A DNA stretch of 64,000 bases from Roseiarcus sp035606915. Its GTDB lineage: Bacteria; Pseudomonadota; Alphaproteobacteria; Rhizobiales; Beijerinckiaceae. How positions within the stretch are numbered: the first letter of the stretch is position 1; each line of letters begins with the position of its first letter. Positions 35,744 to 44,975 of this stretch are shown here, one piece after another. Where the stretch lies: contig DATNDU010000079.1 of assembly GCA_035606915.1 (NCBI GenBank), positions 1-64,000 on the forward strand. Direction: 5' to 3'. A program made the position numbers and the translations under genes. The notes below the pieces were generated by a model. It was given only the letters and a program-made list of their open reading frames with translations. It searched no databases and was not told where the DNA came from.

Positions 35744-36565
35744 TCATCCGAGCTTTGGATAGAAGAGCGGGAACCCCCCACATGCCGTCGCAAGTTGTTC
35801 GACCCGCCCTCGTTCGACTTCAGTCACCAAAAGGGTCCTCCCCGACAGCGCGAAAGCGCAGTTGGTTGGATTCTCGCCGTCTAGCGGCATCCGTTCTACG
35901 ACCGAACCGTCTTTCGCCAAGACTGTAACGTTGCGTTGGCCGTAAACTGTGCAATACAAGCGCTCGTCGTCGCCCCAGCACATCCCATCCGGACCGCGGA
36001 AGGCGTCGCCCTCGAACGGTTGCAGCACATTCCCGAACGCTTCGCGTTCGGGGCTCGCAGCGCCGAACACGTCATAGCGATATACATCGCCCGTGAACGA
36101 GGCGTTTGCGTACAGTGCGTCATCCGGGCCGAAGGCGATTCCATTCGCAAAGAGAATGCCTCGGTCGAGAACGCGCAATACCCTTCCTTTGACGGGATCG
36201 ATCTCGTAGACGCGGCCGTCCCAGGCAAGCTTGCGATAGTCCTTCGCGAAATTTTGTCCGTCCAGGAAGTCCTGCGCGGCCAACCCCGAGTCGGTGAGGT
36301 AGAGCAGCCCATTCCGGCCGAAGCAAAGATCGTTCGGGAGCCGGAAAGGACGCTCGCCGTCGTGGTCGATACGGACAAGTTCCACGCCCTCGGCGTCGAT
36401 GCCAATGACGGCGCGCAAACCCGCTTCGGCGATCCAGAGATTGCCGTCCCCATCCATGGCCAGCCCGTTCGGACGTCCGCCTGTGCGTTTTATGACTTTC
36501 CTTTCTCCGTCGACGAATAACCGCGTCACCTGAAGGGTCGCGGCCGACATTTCTGTCACGTACAT
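35744..36565 (-). CDS. SMP-30/gluconolactonase-family protein, N-terminus frameshifted
   Basis: The 273-residue frame is a six-bladed SMP-30/LRE-like beta-propeller: GGRPNGLAMDGDGNLWIAEA, RLPNDLCFGRNGLLYLTDSG, FANGIAFGPDDALYANAS and GPDGMCWGDDERLYCTVYG carry the metal and substrate loops. The family hydrolyses sugar lactones. The natural start is probably ATG 36632: MAARFFATGVGP continues as EGPVCLPDGSMYVTEM only if one C in the run near 36597 to 36602 is removed. Either the gene is frameshifted or the sequence has an error; internal ATG 36565 would give a protein lacking the first strand. It follows transketolase subunit genes by about 30 bases and would act on the sugar lactone of that pathway. 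Confidence 0.75.
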   Translation of the reverse strand: MYVTEMSAATLQVTRLFVDGERKVIKRTGGRPNGLAMDGDGNLWIAEAGLRAVIGIDAEGVELVRIDHDGERPFRLPNDLCFGRNGLLYLTDSGLAAQDFLDGQNFAKDYRKLAWDGRVYEIDPVKGRVLRVLDRGILFANGIAFGPDDALYANASFTGDVYRYDVFGAASPEREAFGNVLQPFEGDAFRGPDGMCWGDDERLYCTVYGQRNVTVLAKDGSVVERMPLDGENPTNCAFALSGRTLLVTEVERGRVEQLATACGGFPLFYPKLG

Positions 36566-36665
36566 CGAACCGTCCGGAAGGCAAACGGGACCCTCCGGGG
36601 CCTACGCCGGTAGCGAAGAACCGAGCCGCCATCTTGCAAACTCCTCCCCTTTCGTGCGCCCTCGC

Positions 36666-37700
36666 CTAATTCAGGCATTCCCGGAGCGACTTGACAACGG
36701 CGCTGGTTGATAGCCCGTAACGGTCGTGCAGCGTAGGCAGGGCGCCGGCGTCCAGGAACGCGTCCGGCAAGGCAATTTGGCGGAACCGGTTGCGTATGCC
36801 CTTGCGCATCAAAAGGCCAGCGACGGCTTCGCCCAGTCCGCCAATCGCCGAGTGATTTTCCGCTACGACCACGGGCCGATTTTCTCGGGCCGCCTCGGCA
36901 AGTATCGTCGCCTCATCGAGCGGCTTGATCGTCGGGCTGTGGAGAACCGCCGCGGAAATCCCCTTTTCCGCGAGGATTTCCGACGCCTCCAGCGCGCGCA
37001 TGGTCATGAGGCCGCTGGAGATCACCAATACGTCGGCCCCGTCGCGCAGACGCTTGGCCCGGCCGATCTCGAAGCGGTAGTTGTAACGGTCGAGAACGAC
37101 GGGAACATTGCCGCGAAGCAACCGCATGTAAACGGGACCGCGATAGTTGGCGATCGCCGGGACCGCTTGCTCGATATCGATCGCATCGCAGGGATCGATG
37201 ATCGTGAGATTGGGCATGGCGCGAAAGATCGCCAGATCTTCGGTTGCCTGGTGGCTGGGGCCATAGCCGGTCGTCAGGCCGGGCAGCGCACAGACGATCT
37301 TCACCGGCAACATCTCTTCGGCGATCGCCATGCAGATGAAATCGTAAGCGCGTCGCGTCGCGAACACCGCATAAGTGGTGACGAAGGGCGTAAAACCTTC
37401 GCGGGCCATCCCGGCGGCGGCGCCCATCAGCAACTGCTCCGCCATCCCCATCTGGTAGAAGCGATCGGGATAGGCTTTCGAGAAAATGTGCAAGTCGGTG
37501 TATTTCGATAGATCTGCGGTCAGCCCGACGATGTCGTCGCGCGTCCGCGCGAGTTCGACGAGGGCGTGGCCGAACGGCGCCGCGCGGGTCGGCTGGTCCG
37601 GCCCCGCGATCGAAGCGATCATCGCGGATGTGGTGAGTCGAGCTCCATTGCCGGCCGGTTGATCCGAAAGCGCCGGGCGCTTGTACTTGTCACGATTCAT
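36666..37700 (-). CDS. Transketolase, C-terminal subunit
   Basis: The 344-residue protein is the pyrimidine-binding and C-terminal half of a split transketolase: MRLLRGNVPVV, VGLTADLSKYTDLHIFSKAY, GMAEQLLMGAAAGMAREG, FTPFVTTYAVFATRRAYDFI and GYGPSHQATEDLAIFRAMPN are visible. The glutamate of AEQ activates TPP. It forms the active site with the N-terminal subunit encoded just upstream, with which it overlaps by 4 bases. Such split enzymes act on special sugars (for example branched or C4/C5 phosphates) rather than in the main pentose phosphate pathway. Confidence 0.9.
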   Translation of the reverse strand: MNRDKYKRPALSDQPAGNGARLTTSAMIASIAGPDQPTRAAPFGHALVELARTRDDIVGLTADLSKYTDLHIFSKAYPDRFYQMGMAEQLLMGAAAGMAREGFTPFVTTYAVFATRRAYDFICMAIAEEMLPVKIVCALPGLTTGYGPSHQATEDLAIFRAMPNLTIIDPCDAIDIEQAVPAIANYRGPVYMRLLRGNVPVVLDRYNYRFEIGRAKRLRDGADVLVISSGLMTMRALEASEILAEKGISAAVLHSPTIKPLDEATILAEAARENRPVVVAENHSAIGGLGEAVAGLLMRKGIRNRFRQIALPDAFLDAGALPTLHDRYGLSTSAVVKSLRECLN

Positions 37701-38554
37701 GACGGCCTCCCGGCGTCGAGCGCCTCGATCGCCAGCGTCCACTCCTCGGGCTCGACGCGCAGAAAATGATTGCGTTCGCGCGCTTCGAGGAACGGCACTC
37801 CCTTCGCCATCTTCGTGTCGCAGATCACGATCCGGGGCCCGGCGGCGGTTCCGTGTCGTGCGGCGTCGAAGGCGTCGACGAGCGCGTTGATGTCGTTGCC
37901 GTCGACGCGCTGAACGAACCAGCCGAACGCTTCGAATTTTTGGGCGAGAGGTTCGAAATTGAGGACCCCTTTCGACGGTCCGTCCGCCTGCATGTTGTTG
38001 ACGTCGACGATGCCGATCAGATTGTCGAGTTTGTAGGAGCCCGCCGACATGGCCGCCTCCCACACGGCGCCCTCGTCGAGTTCGCCATCGGAAAACAAAC
38101 AATAGACGAAACTCTTCGAAATCTTGCGTTTCAGCGCCAACGCCATGCCGACGGCGATCGCCAAGCCTTGCCCCAAGGAGCCGCCGGTGATTTCCATGCC
38201 TGGCGTGTAGGCCGCCATCCCCGACATGGGCAATCGGCTGTCGTCGGCGCCGTAGGTGTCCAATTCGTCTTCGGGAACGATGCCCGCCTCGATCAGCGCG
38301 GAATACAGGGCGATGGCGTAATGGCCGACCGACAGGAGAAAGCGATCTCGCCCCTCCCACTCCGGATCCTGCGGCCGATAGGACAGGGCGTGAAAGTAGC
38401 TGACCGCGAGCACGTCGGCGATGCCGAGCGCCTGGGCGATATAGCCTTGGCCCTGCACGGCTCCCATTTTCAGGGCAAGGCGGCGGATTCGGTACGCCCG
38501 CTCGGCAAGTCTCACGTTCGGGCGCGCGTGCGTTGCTTCAATCATTGTTTGCAC
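37697..38554 (-). CDS. Transketolase, N-terminal subunit
   Basis: The 285-residue protein is the TPP-binding half. The GDG...NN motif is SDGELDEGAVWEAAMSAGSY then KLDNLIGIVDVNN; also LSVGHYAIALYSAL and GMEITGGSLGQGLAIAVGMA are standard. It overlaps the C-terminal subunit gene and begins 4 bases after the stop of the dehydrogenase gene, so SDR, the two transketolase halves and the SMP-30 protein form one operon. Confidence 0.92.
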   Translation of the reverse strand: MQTMIEATHARPNVRLAERAYRIRRLALKMGAVQGQGYIAQALGIADVLAVSYFHALSYRPQDPEWEGRDRFLLSVGHYAIALYSALIEAGIVPEDELDTYGADDSRLPMSGMAAYTPGMEITGGSLGQGLAIAVGMALALKRKISKSFVYCLFSDGELDEGAVWEAAMSAGSYKLDNLIGIVDVNNMQADGPSKGVLNFEPLAQKFEAFGWFVQRVDGNDINALVDAFDAARHGTAAGPRIVICDTKMAKGVPFLEARERNHFLRVEPEEWTLAIEALDAGRPS

Positions 38555-38558
38555 GCCT

Positions 38559-39308
38559 CTAATGGATTAGCATGCCGCCGTTGACGTCGATCACGGCGCC
38601 GGTCATGTAGGCGGAGAGATCGCAGGCAAGGAACAAGAAGATCCGCGCCACGTCTTGCGCCGTGCCGAGCCGACCGAGCGGGACGCCCTTGAGGATTTCG
38701 GACTTGGCCTCGTCCGAGAGCTTTCCGGCCGTGATGTCGGTCTGGATAAGGCCCGGCGTCACGCAATTGACGCGGATATTGTCCGGCCCGAGTTCGCGCG
38801 CCATCGCCTTGGCGAGCCCAAGGACGCCCGCCTTCGCGGCCGAATAGTGCGGTCCGCCGAAGATTCCGCCGCCGCGCTGCGCCGAGACCGACGACATGCA
38901 AGCGATCGAGCCGCTCTTGCGTTCGCGCATGTGCGGCACGACGGCCTGCGAAAGGTTCAGCACGCCGGTCAGGTTGACCGCAATGATACGCCACCAACTT
39001 GGACCGTCGATCTCCAGCAGTTTGACCGGCTGCGTAACGCCTGCGTTATTGATGAGCGCGTCGATCTGCCCGAGACGGTCGATAGTTTCGGCAGCCGCCC
39101 GCTGACAGGCCTCGTGGTCGGTGACATCGCAGACGATCCCGACATGGCCCGAACCGAGGGTGGCGGCGGCCGCCGCGGTGGCGGCACGATCGATGTCGAG
39201 GATCGCGACCCGGGCGCCATGCTCCGCGAAGAGGCGGGCGGTCGCAAAGCCGATGCCGCGAGGCCCGGCCGCTCCCGAAATCAATGCGGTCCTGCCACTC
39301 AACAACAT
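38559..39308 (-). CDS. Short-chain dehydrogenase/reductase
   Basis: The 249-residue protein is a classical SDR: the cofactor loop GAAGPRGIGFA near residue 10, DVTDHEA near 59, NNAGVTQP near 85, catalytic S near 138 (MSSVSAQRGGG) and YSAAK near 152. ATG 39308 has a strong GGGAGG upstream, so the longer frame to 39341 is rejected. It is the first gene of the sugar operon and divergent from a LysR gene. It probably oxidises a sugar or polyol with NAD(P). Confidence 0.9.
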   Translation of the reverse strand: MLLSGRTALISGAAGPRGIGFATARLFAEHGARVAILDIDRAATAAAAATLGSGHVGIVCDVTDHEACQRAAAETIDRLGQIDALINNAGVTQPVKLLEIDGPSWWRIIAVNLTGVLNLSQAVVPHMRERKSGSIACMSSVSAQRGGGIFGGPHYSAAKAGVLGLAKAMARELGPDNIRVNCVTPGLIQTDITAGKLSDEAKSEILKGVPLGRLGTAQDVARIFLFLACDLSAYMTGAVIDVNGGMLIH

Positions 39309-39387
39309 GGTCGTCCTCCCGGCGCTGCTTGGGGCGGACAATCGGTCAGAACCGAGCGTGAACTCAAACGCGAACTTTACAACGACC

Positions 39388-39404
39388 GATGAAACTGCTT
39401 CATC
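39388..39404. promoter_or_regulatory. Inverted repeat in the SDR/LysR divergent region
   Basis: GATGAA-N5-TTCATC is a perfect 6-bp inverted repeat between the divergent SDR and LysR genes. If LysR starts at GTG 39443, as I prefer, the repeat lies 39 bases upstream of it and about 80 bases upstream of the SDR start, a usual place for a LysR-type operator. Confidence 0.35.
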
Positions 39405-39442
39405 ATTCCTTAGGACGTGCCACTCTCCGGAAGGGCGCCGAG

Positions 39443-40330
39443 GTGCTGAAGGATGTCTCTCTTTCGACGGTGAAAGCGTTCGAGAGCGCAGCGCGGCATG
39501 GTTCCTTTCGCGCCGCCGCGCTGGAGCTGAACCTGTCGCCGAGCGCCATCAGCCACGCGATTCTCAAACTTGAGCAGACACTGGGGACGAGCCTGTTCGA
39601 GCGCGAGGGCAGGCTCGCGCGTCTCAGCGCAGACGGCGAGACCTTGATGCAGCATGTGGGCGCGGCTTTCGACGAACTGCGGCGTGGCATGGAGCTGGTT
39701 TCAAACCGCGGCCCGCAACTGCTACGGCTGCATTCGGCGCCAAGCTTCGCCGCCCAATGGCTAACCCCGCGTCTCTCAGGCTTTTTCGCCTCCTATTCAG
39801 GCATCGAGGTCCGCTTGGCCGCGAGCACCGACTATGCCCGCTTTGTCAACGACGATTTCGACGCCGACATTGTCTACGGCCCCTCGCGGATCGAGGGGGC
39901 CATTTCGATTCCCCTCGGCGTCGAAACAGTGGCGCCGCTCTGCTCGCCAGAGTTCGCTCGGCATATCAATGGCATCGACGATCTGACGAGCGGCGTGCTG
40001 ATCCAGAGCGACCTCAAGCGCGTGCGCTGGTCCGACTGGTTTAGGGCGAACGATCGCGAGCCTCCTGTGCCGCACGCGGCGCGATTCGATCGCAGCTTCC
40101 TCGCCATCGCGGCGGCTTGCGATGGGTTGGGGGTCGCGCTCGAATCGACGCGCCTTGCGGAGCGCGAACTCAAGAGCGGTCGGCTCGTGGCCCCCTTGGC
40201 TGGGCGCGCCAAGGACGTCGACTATATCGGACACCACCTGGTTTTCCCACGGGCGGGACGGCAGCGTCGCGCCGTCAAAGTCTTCATGGAATGGCTATTC
40301 GACGCGCTTGCGCTGCCGCGCCAGGACTGA
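39443..40330 (+). CDS. LysR-family regulator (GcvA-like)
   Basis: The 295-residue protein has the winged helix SLSTVKAFESAARHGSFRAA and LNLSPSAISHAILKLEQTLG, and a sensor domain of GcvA type (RLHSAPSFAAQWLTPRLSGF, VETVAPLCSPEF). GTG 39443 with GGAAGGG 7 to 8 bases upstream gives the normal family start; the frame is open to ATG 39389, which would add 18 unusual residues. It is divergent from the SDR-transketolase operon and upstream of the ABC genes, so it probably controls both. Confidence 0.87.
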   Translation: MLKDVSLSTVKAFESAARHGSFRAAALELNLSPSAISHAILKLEQTLGTSLFEREGRLARLSADGETLMQHVGAAFDELRRGMELVSNRGPQLLRLHSAPSFAAQWLTPRLSGFFASYSGIEVRLAASTDYARFVNDDFDADIVYGPSRIEGAISIPLGVETVAPLCSPEFARHINGIDDLTSGVLIQSDLKRVRWSDWFRANDREPPVPHAARFDRSFLAIAAACDGLGVALESTRLAERELKSGRLVAPLAGRAKDVDYIGHHLVFPRAGRQRRAVKVFMEWLFDALALPRQD

Positions 40331-40508
40331 AAACCGCCTTAGGTGAATTCCGCTCATCGGAGCTTGCATTATTAGCGTTTGTCATGTGAGGCCGCCAACG
40401 GCAACCATCGTTCCATAAGCCTTCCCAGGAAGGCGAGTTGGGCAGGAAGCCGATGTCCGCACAAGAGCAACGCGCCCTTGCGACGCCTCCGAAAGCGAGT
40501 TCGGCGGC

Positions 40509-41984
40509 ATGAACGCGGACGCTCAGACAAATTACGTTCTCGAGGCCACCGACATCGAGAAAAGTTTCGGCGCCACCGATGTCTTGCGGAAAGCAAACCT
40601 TCGCGTCGCGCACGGCGAGATTCATGCGCTGCTCGGCGGCAACGGCGCTGGCAAATCCACTCTCATCCGCATCGTATCCGGATCGCTGCGTCGCGACGCC
40701 GGCGCGATTGAAGTGGCGGGGCGACCAGACTACGACCCGAGCGCCATCGCGGTCGTCTTCCAGGAACTGGCGCTGCTTCCTGACCTAAACGTGGCGGAAA
40801 ATATCCACCTTCCGCATCGCCGCGACGCGCTTGGGCGTATCGACCGGCGACAAATGCGCGATCTCGCCGCGCAGGCGCTGGCGATGATCGACCCGGCGCT
40901 GACGGTCACGCTCGACAAGCCGGTGAGCCGGCTCGATCTACATCAACGCCAACTCGTCGAGATCGCGCGGGCGATCAGTTCCGGCGCGAAGTTAATCCTA
41001 CTGGACGAGCCGACCGCCAATCTGACGTTCGCGGATGCCGAACGGCTGTTCGCGGCGTTGCGTCGGCTCACGATCGTCGGCATCAGCATCCTGATCGTCT
41101 CGCACCGAATGAGCGAGATCCGGGCCGTCGCCGATGTCTGCACGATTCTGCGCGACGGCCAGTCGGTTATCGACCGGCGTCCGCTGCTGGAGATTGCCGA
41201 CGAAGAGATTGTCCAGGCGATGATGGGCGACGGCCGCGGACCAGCCGCGGCGCATGCGGCCGCGGCCCACCCCGCGATGGTCGCCGGCGTGACGCTGGGC
41301 CTCGCCAAAGACCAGCTCGCGCTGACGCTTTCTCCGGGAAGCGTTCTGGGGCTGGCGGGGGCGCCCGAAGGCCCCGCGGGGGTGATCGGCGCGCTGACCG
41401 GCTCCTCGACGAACACAGACTGGTCGGTGACCGTCAACGGTCAGGTCCGGCGTTTCCGCTCGCCCGCGGACGCCGTTCGCAGCGGCGTCGGCTATGTCTC
41501 AGGCGACCGGGCCGAGAAGGGCGTCCTTGCCACGCTGCCCATTGTCGACAATCTCGCCGCCGCCGGCCGCATTGCGCGCAAGCGCTGGCTGGTCGCGCCG
41601 AGCGAGGTCCAGGAAGCCGCCGCTGCGCTTCAGCGCCTGGCGATCAAAGCGGCCTCGCTTTATGCGCTGCCGCAGACGCTCTCCGGCGGAACACAGCAGA
41701 AGCTGCTGATCGCCCGATGGTTGAACCTGGCGCCGAAGATTCTTGTGCTCGAAGAACCAACGCGTGGCGTCGACGTCGGCGCCAAGCGCGAAATCTATCA
41801 GATCATTCGAACGGTCGCCGCCGCCGGCTCGATTATCGTCTGGTGGTCGACGGAGTTCTCCGAACTCGCGCAAACCTGCGACCATGTGATCACCTTCGAT
41901 CTTCAGGGGGCGATCAGCGGTCTGCTGCGACAGGGCGAAATTACCGAGGTCGCGATGGCGCGCGCGACCGGGATGGCGGCGTGA
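40509..41984 (+). CDS. Sugar ABC transporter, double ATP-binding protein
   Basis: The 491-residue protein is of the RbsA/XylG kind, with two ATPase halves. The first has Walker A GGNGAGKST near residue 43, Walker B LILLDEPTANL and a poor signature (RLDLHQRQLVEIARAI). The second has a decayed Walker A (LAGAPEGPAGVIG) but a good signature LSGGTQQKLLIARWL and Walker B KILVLEEPTRGVDVG. It drives import with the permease 7 bases downstream and the binding protein after it. Confidence 0.92.
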   Translation: MNADAQTNYVLEATDIEKSFGATDVLRKANLRVAHGEIHALLGGNGAGKSTLIRIVSGSLRRDAGAIEVAGRPDYDPSAIAVVFQELALLPDLNVAENIHLPHRRDALGRIDRRQMRDLAAQALAMIDPALTVTLDKPVSRLDLHQRQLVEIARAISSGAKLILLDEPTANLTFADAERLFAALRRLTIVGISILIVSHRMSEIRAVADVCTILRDGQSVIDRRPLLEIADEEIVQAMMGDGRGPAAAHAAAAHPAMVAGVTLGLAKDQLALTLSPGSVLGLAGAPEGPAGVIGALTGSSTNTDWSVTVNGQVRRFRSPADAVRSGVGYVSGDRAEKGVLATLPIVDNLAAAGRIARKRWLVAPSEVQEAAAALQRLAIKAASLYALPQTLSGGTQQKLLIARWLNLAPKILVLEEPTRGVDVGAKREIYQIIRTVAAAGSIIVWWSTEFSELAQTCDHVITFDLQGAISGLLRQGEITEVAMARATGMAA

Positions 41985-41991
41985 GTCGACG

Positions 41992-43044
41992 ATGACGGAA
42001 ACGACAGTCGCGCAGGGTCGGGAGAGAAACGTGGCCGCATCAGAGGAGTCGCCCGTGGCCGGTTCCGCACCCGCCGGCCTCGACGCGCGGCCAGCGGGCG
42101 CGGTTCGGCGCCTCGTCGCGACCTATCGCTCGGAGATTGCGCTCGGCATAGCGATTCTGCTGATCGAGTTCGTCGTGAGCTTCTGGACCCCGCAGGTCTT
42201 CTCCTACGGAAACGTCGCCAACGTGGCGCAGTCCGCGGCGCCGCTCGTCATCATGGCGCTCGGCTCCCTGCTCGTCATCATCACCGGCGGCATCGATCTT
42301 TCGGTCGGCTCGACCTTTTCCCTCAGCGGAATGGTCGCGGGACTGGCGATGTCGGCGGGCGCATCCTGGCCGGTCGCCAGTGTCGTGGGACTCGGCGTCG
42401 GGATCGTCGTCGGCGCCGTCAACGGGTTGCTGGTCACGATGCTGGGTCTTGCGCCTTTCGTGGTCACGCTGATCACCTACGCGATGGGCGCCAGCCTTGC
42501 CTTCGTCATCACCGAGGGTCACTCCATCGCGCTTCTTGATCCGACGTTCTATTTACTGAACGGGGGACACCTGATCCCTGGCCTCGCCAACTATGTCCTG
42601 TTCTGTCTGGTCGGCACGGCCGCAATCGAGCTTGGGCTGAGAAAGCTTGTCATGGGGCGATGGGTCTACGCCGTCGGCAGCAACGACAAGGCGTCCCGTC
42701 TGCTTGGCATTCCTGTGAATGGAATCCGACTTGGGGTCTATGTCATCGCCGGGTTGCTGGCGGCGTTCTCCAGTATGCTCAGCCTCTCCTACATCAGCAA
42801 TTCCGAAGCGACCTCCGGCGCCAACATGATGTTGCAGGCGATCGCGGCCTGCGTGATCGGCGGCGCGAGCCTGTTCGGCGGCACGGGTTCGGCGGTAGGC
42901 GCGGCTTTGGGCGCCGTGATGATCACCGTCATTCAGAACGGCGTGAACCTGATCGGCATCAACAGTTTTTGGCAAGGCTCCGTAACCGGACTGGTCATTC
43001 TCGTCGCGGTTCTCATCGATCGGCTGACCAAAATTCGCGCCTGA
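41992..43044 (+). CDS. Sugar ABC transporter permease (RbsC-like)
   Basis: The 350-residue protein has a charged N-terminal tail of about 45 residues and eight to ten membrane helices. GSLLVIITGGIDLSVGSTFS near residue 85 and NEAxxxLLGI-like SNDKASRLLGIPVNGIRLGV near 230 are the marks of BPD_transp_2 permeases of the ribose/xylose class. It sits between the ATPase and the binding protein genes. Confidence 0.92.
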   Translation: MTETTVAQGRERNVAASEESPVAGSAPAGLDARPAGAVRRLVATYRSEIALGIAILLIEFVVSFWTPQVFSYGNVANVAQSAAPLVIMALGSLLVIITGGIDLSVGSTFSLSGMVAGLAMSAGASWPVASVVGLGVGIVVGAVNGLLVTMLGLAPFVVTLITYAMGASLAFVITEGHSIALLDPTFYLLNGGHLIPGLANYVLFCLVGTAAIELGLRKLVMGRWVYAVGSNDKASRLLGIPVNGIRLGVYVIAGLLAAFSSMLSLSYISNSEATSGANMMLQAIAACVIGGASLFGGTGSAVGAALGAVMITVIQNGVNLIGINSFWQGSVTGLVILVAVLIDRLTKIRA

Positions 43045-43095
43045 CGGGCGCGGCAACTGGGGGGCCGAAGCCCCCACCTCTGGAGGAAACCAAAA

Positions 43096-44088
43096 ATGAA
43101 CACCATTTTGAAACGTGGCTTGTCCCTCGCCGCCACGGCGGTCTGCGCATCGATATTGGCCATGGGCGCGGCGAACTCCGCCGACAAGAAGTTCACCCTC
43201 GCAGTCATCATGCCTTCGCTCGATATCTCCTATTGGCAGTGGGTGGCGTATGGCGCCAAGACCAAGGCCGCCGAACTCAATATGAACTACATGGAGCTGG
43301 ACTCCCACAATTCTCCGACTGAGCAGATGTCGAACATCAAGACCGCCCTCACCAAGGGCGCGAACGCGATCGTCATCGGCCCGGTCAGCTCGACGAGCAC
43401 GCCGCCGGTGTTGCGTTTCCTCAAGCAACAGAACATTCCGATCGCCTTCACCGGCATCGGGCCGCAACCGGGCCAGACCGACTATACGTCTTCGGTCACC
43501 GCCAATAACGAAGACTCCGGCAAGGCCGAAGGCAAATTTGTCTGCCAGCTCGCCAAGGAGCGAGGCGGCAACAAAGTCGGCATGCTCTCGTTGCCACAAG
43601 ATCGCGAGAACGCGCAAAAATATCTTCGCGGCGCGAAGGTTGCGTTCAAGGATGGAGGCTGCGATCTCGTCCAGATTCTCCAGACCAAGGGTCTTACTGT
43701 GCGCGAGGCGGTCGACGAGGCCAACGACCTCTTGACCGCGCACCCCGACATCAAGGCCATATACGGTATGTACGACGAGGCCGCGACCGCCGCCGCCAAG
43801 GTTCTTCAGACCCGCAATTTGGTCGGCAAGATCGGTGTCGTGACCGCAGACGGCAGCCCGACGACCGTCAAGCTTCTCCGTGACGGCGTCATTCAGGGCC
43901 TGTTCTTGCAGGAAGCCGGCGGTCAAGGGATCGAGGCAACCCAACAAGTCTTCAACGCACTGACTGGCAAACCGACTACCAAGGACATTCCGCTGACCGA
44001 ACCATTAGTCACTGCCAAGGACATCGACAGCCCGGAGACGCAAGCCAAACTCAAGCGCGTCTATCCGCCGTCAGCAGGACAGTACTAA
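43096..44088 (+). CDS. Sugar ABC transporter, periplasmic binding protein
   Basis: The 330-residue protein has a signal peptide (SLAATAVCASILAMGAANSA) and the type I periplasmic fold of RbsB-like proteins: FTLAVIMPSLDISYWQWVAY, TKGANAIVIGPVSSTSTPPV and YGMYDEAATAAAKVL. A very good site GGAGGAAACC precedes ATG, fitting the high expression of binding proteins. Ligand unknown; the linked SDR, transketolase and SMP-30 genes suggest a sugar, sugar acid or polyol. Confidence 0.9.
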   Translation: MNTILKRGLSLAATAVCASILAMGAANSADKKFTLAVIMPSLDISYWQWVAYGAKTKAAELNMNYMELDSHNSPTEQMSNIKTALTKGANAIVIGPVSSTSTPPVLRFLKQQNIPIAFTGIGPQPGQTDYTSSVTANNEDSGKAEGKFVCQLAKERGGNKVGMLSLPQDRENAQKYLRGAKVAFKDGGCDLVQILQTKGLTVREAVDEANDLLTAHPDIKAIYGMYDEAATAAAKVLQTRNLVGKIGVVTADGSPTTVKLLRDGVIQGLFLQEAGGQGIEATQQVFNALTGKPTTKDIPLTEPLVTAKDIDSPETQAKLKRVYPPSAGQY

Positions 44089-44139
44089 CCCGCCTTATTC
44101 AGCCCGCAGGCGGCGAATCCTCGCTCGCGCGGTTGCAAC

Positions 44140-44770
44140 GTAAGCCTACGGTGATGGCCGCCTGTTCAGGTGGGACGGGATTGTGATGCTGCGCAGGTAA
44201 GTCGGCTTTATGAGCGAGGCTAGCTGCACAGCATGGACCGGGTCACATTGATTTCGGGGCGGGAGCGTCGTCGGCATTGGAGCGGCGAGGGTCGGGCGCG
44301 GACATTGGCGGCGATTTCTGAACCGGACGCGGTTGTCGCCGAGATCGGGCGGCGCGAGGATATTTGCACGAGCCTGCGCCGAGCGCGCAAAACTGTCCCG
44401 TCACGCCGCCGTCGCCAAGGCCATGGACTACATGCCGACCCGTTGGCCGGCGTTCACGCGCTTCCTCGAAGACGGACGGGCCTGCCTCACCAACAACGCC
44501 GCCGAGCGGGCGCTGCGCGGCATCGCCCTCGGCCGCAAATCCTGGTATTTCGCGGGATCGCAACGCGGGGCGGAACGCACCGCCCTCATGTACGCGCGCA
44601 TCCAGACCGCCAGGCTGAACGATGTCGATCCGCAGGCCTGGCTCGCCGACGTGCTCGCCCGCATCGCCGATATTCCGCAAATCCGCCTCAGCGAGTTGCT
44701 CCGGTCGAACTGGCGCCCAGGCCTTCTGATCCGAACCGCCGCCTGACTGCGGCCTTCACCGCAGGCTTAC
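44140..44770 (+). mobile_element. IS66-family element with internal deletion and both ends kept
   Basis: The ends are inverted copies: left GTAAGCCTACGGTGATGGCC (from 44140), right, read inward, GTAAGCCTGCGGTGAAGGCC (44770 down to 44747). Inside, the first part from 44233 reads like TnpA (MDRVTLISGRERRRHWSGEG, EIGRREDICTSL), then the frame changes near 44375 to the C-terminal end of TnpC (LSRHAAVAKAMDYMPTRWPA, NNAAERALRGIALGRKSWYF, LADVLARIADIP) up to the stop at 44746. So tnpB and most of tnpC are deleted. No 8-bp target duplication is seen (GTTGCAAC left, CTTCCGCA right). It cannot move on its own but could be mobilised in trans. Confidence 0.75.
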
Positions 44771-44975
44771 CTTCCGCAAGGGGCCAGACGGCCTGGTCGC
44801 GCTGGTGCGCGACGGCGGGGCTGATCCGTTCAACGGAGCGCATTGCGTTTTCCGGGCCAAGAGATCCGACAGGATCAAAATCGTCTGGTGGGACGGGTCC
44901 GGTGTTTGTTTGTACGCCAAACGTTTGGAACACTCGCATTTTGCCTGGCCATCGCTGGGCAGCGTCGAGGCTCGG
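44771..44975 (+). pseudogene. IS66 TnpB fragment
   Basis: Directly after the right end of the deleted IS66 copy, one frame reads FRKGPDGLVALVRDGGADPF, then AHCVFRAKRSDRIKIVWWDG, SGVCLYAKRLEHSHFAWP. This is the core of IS66 TnpB (IS66 Orf2). Its N- and C-termini are missing. It must come from a second IS66 copy, since in an intact element tnpB precedes tnpC. Confidence 0.6.
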
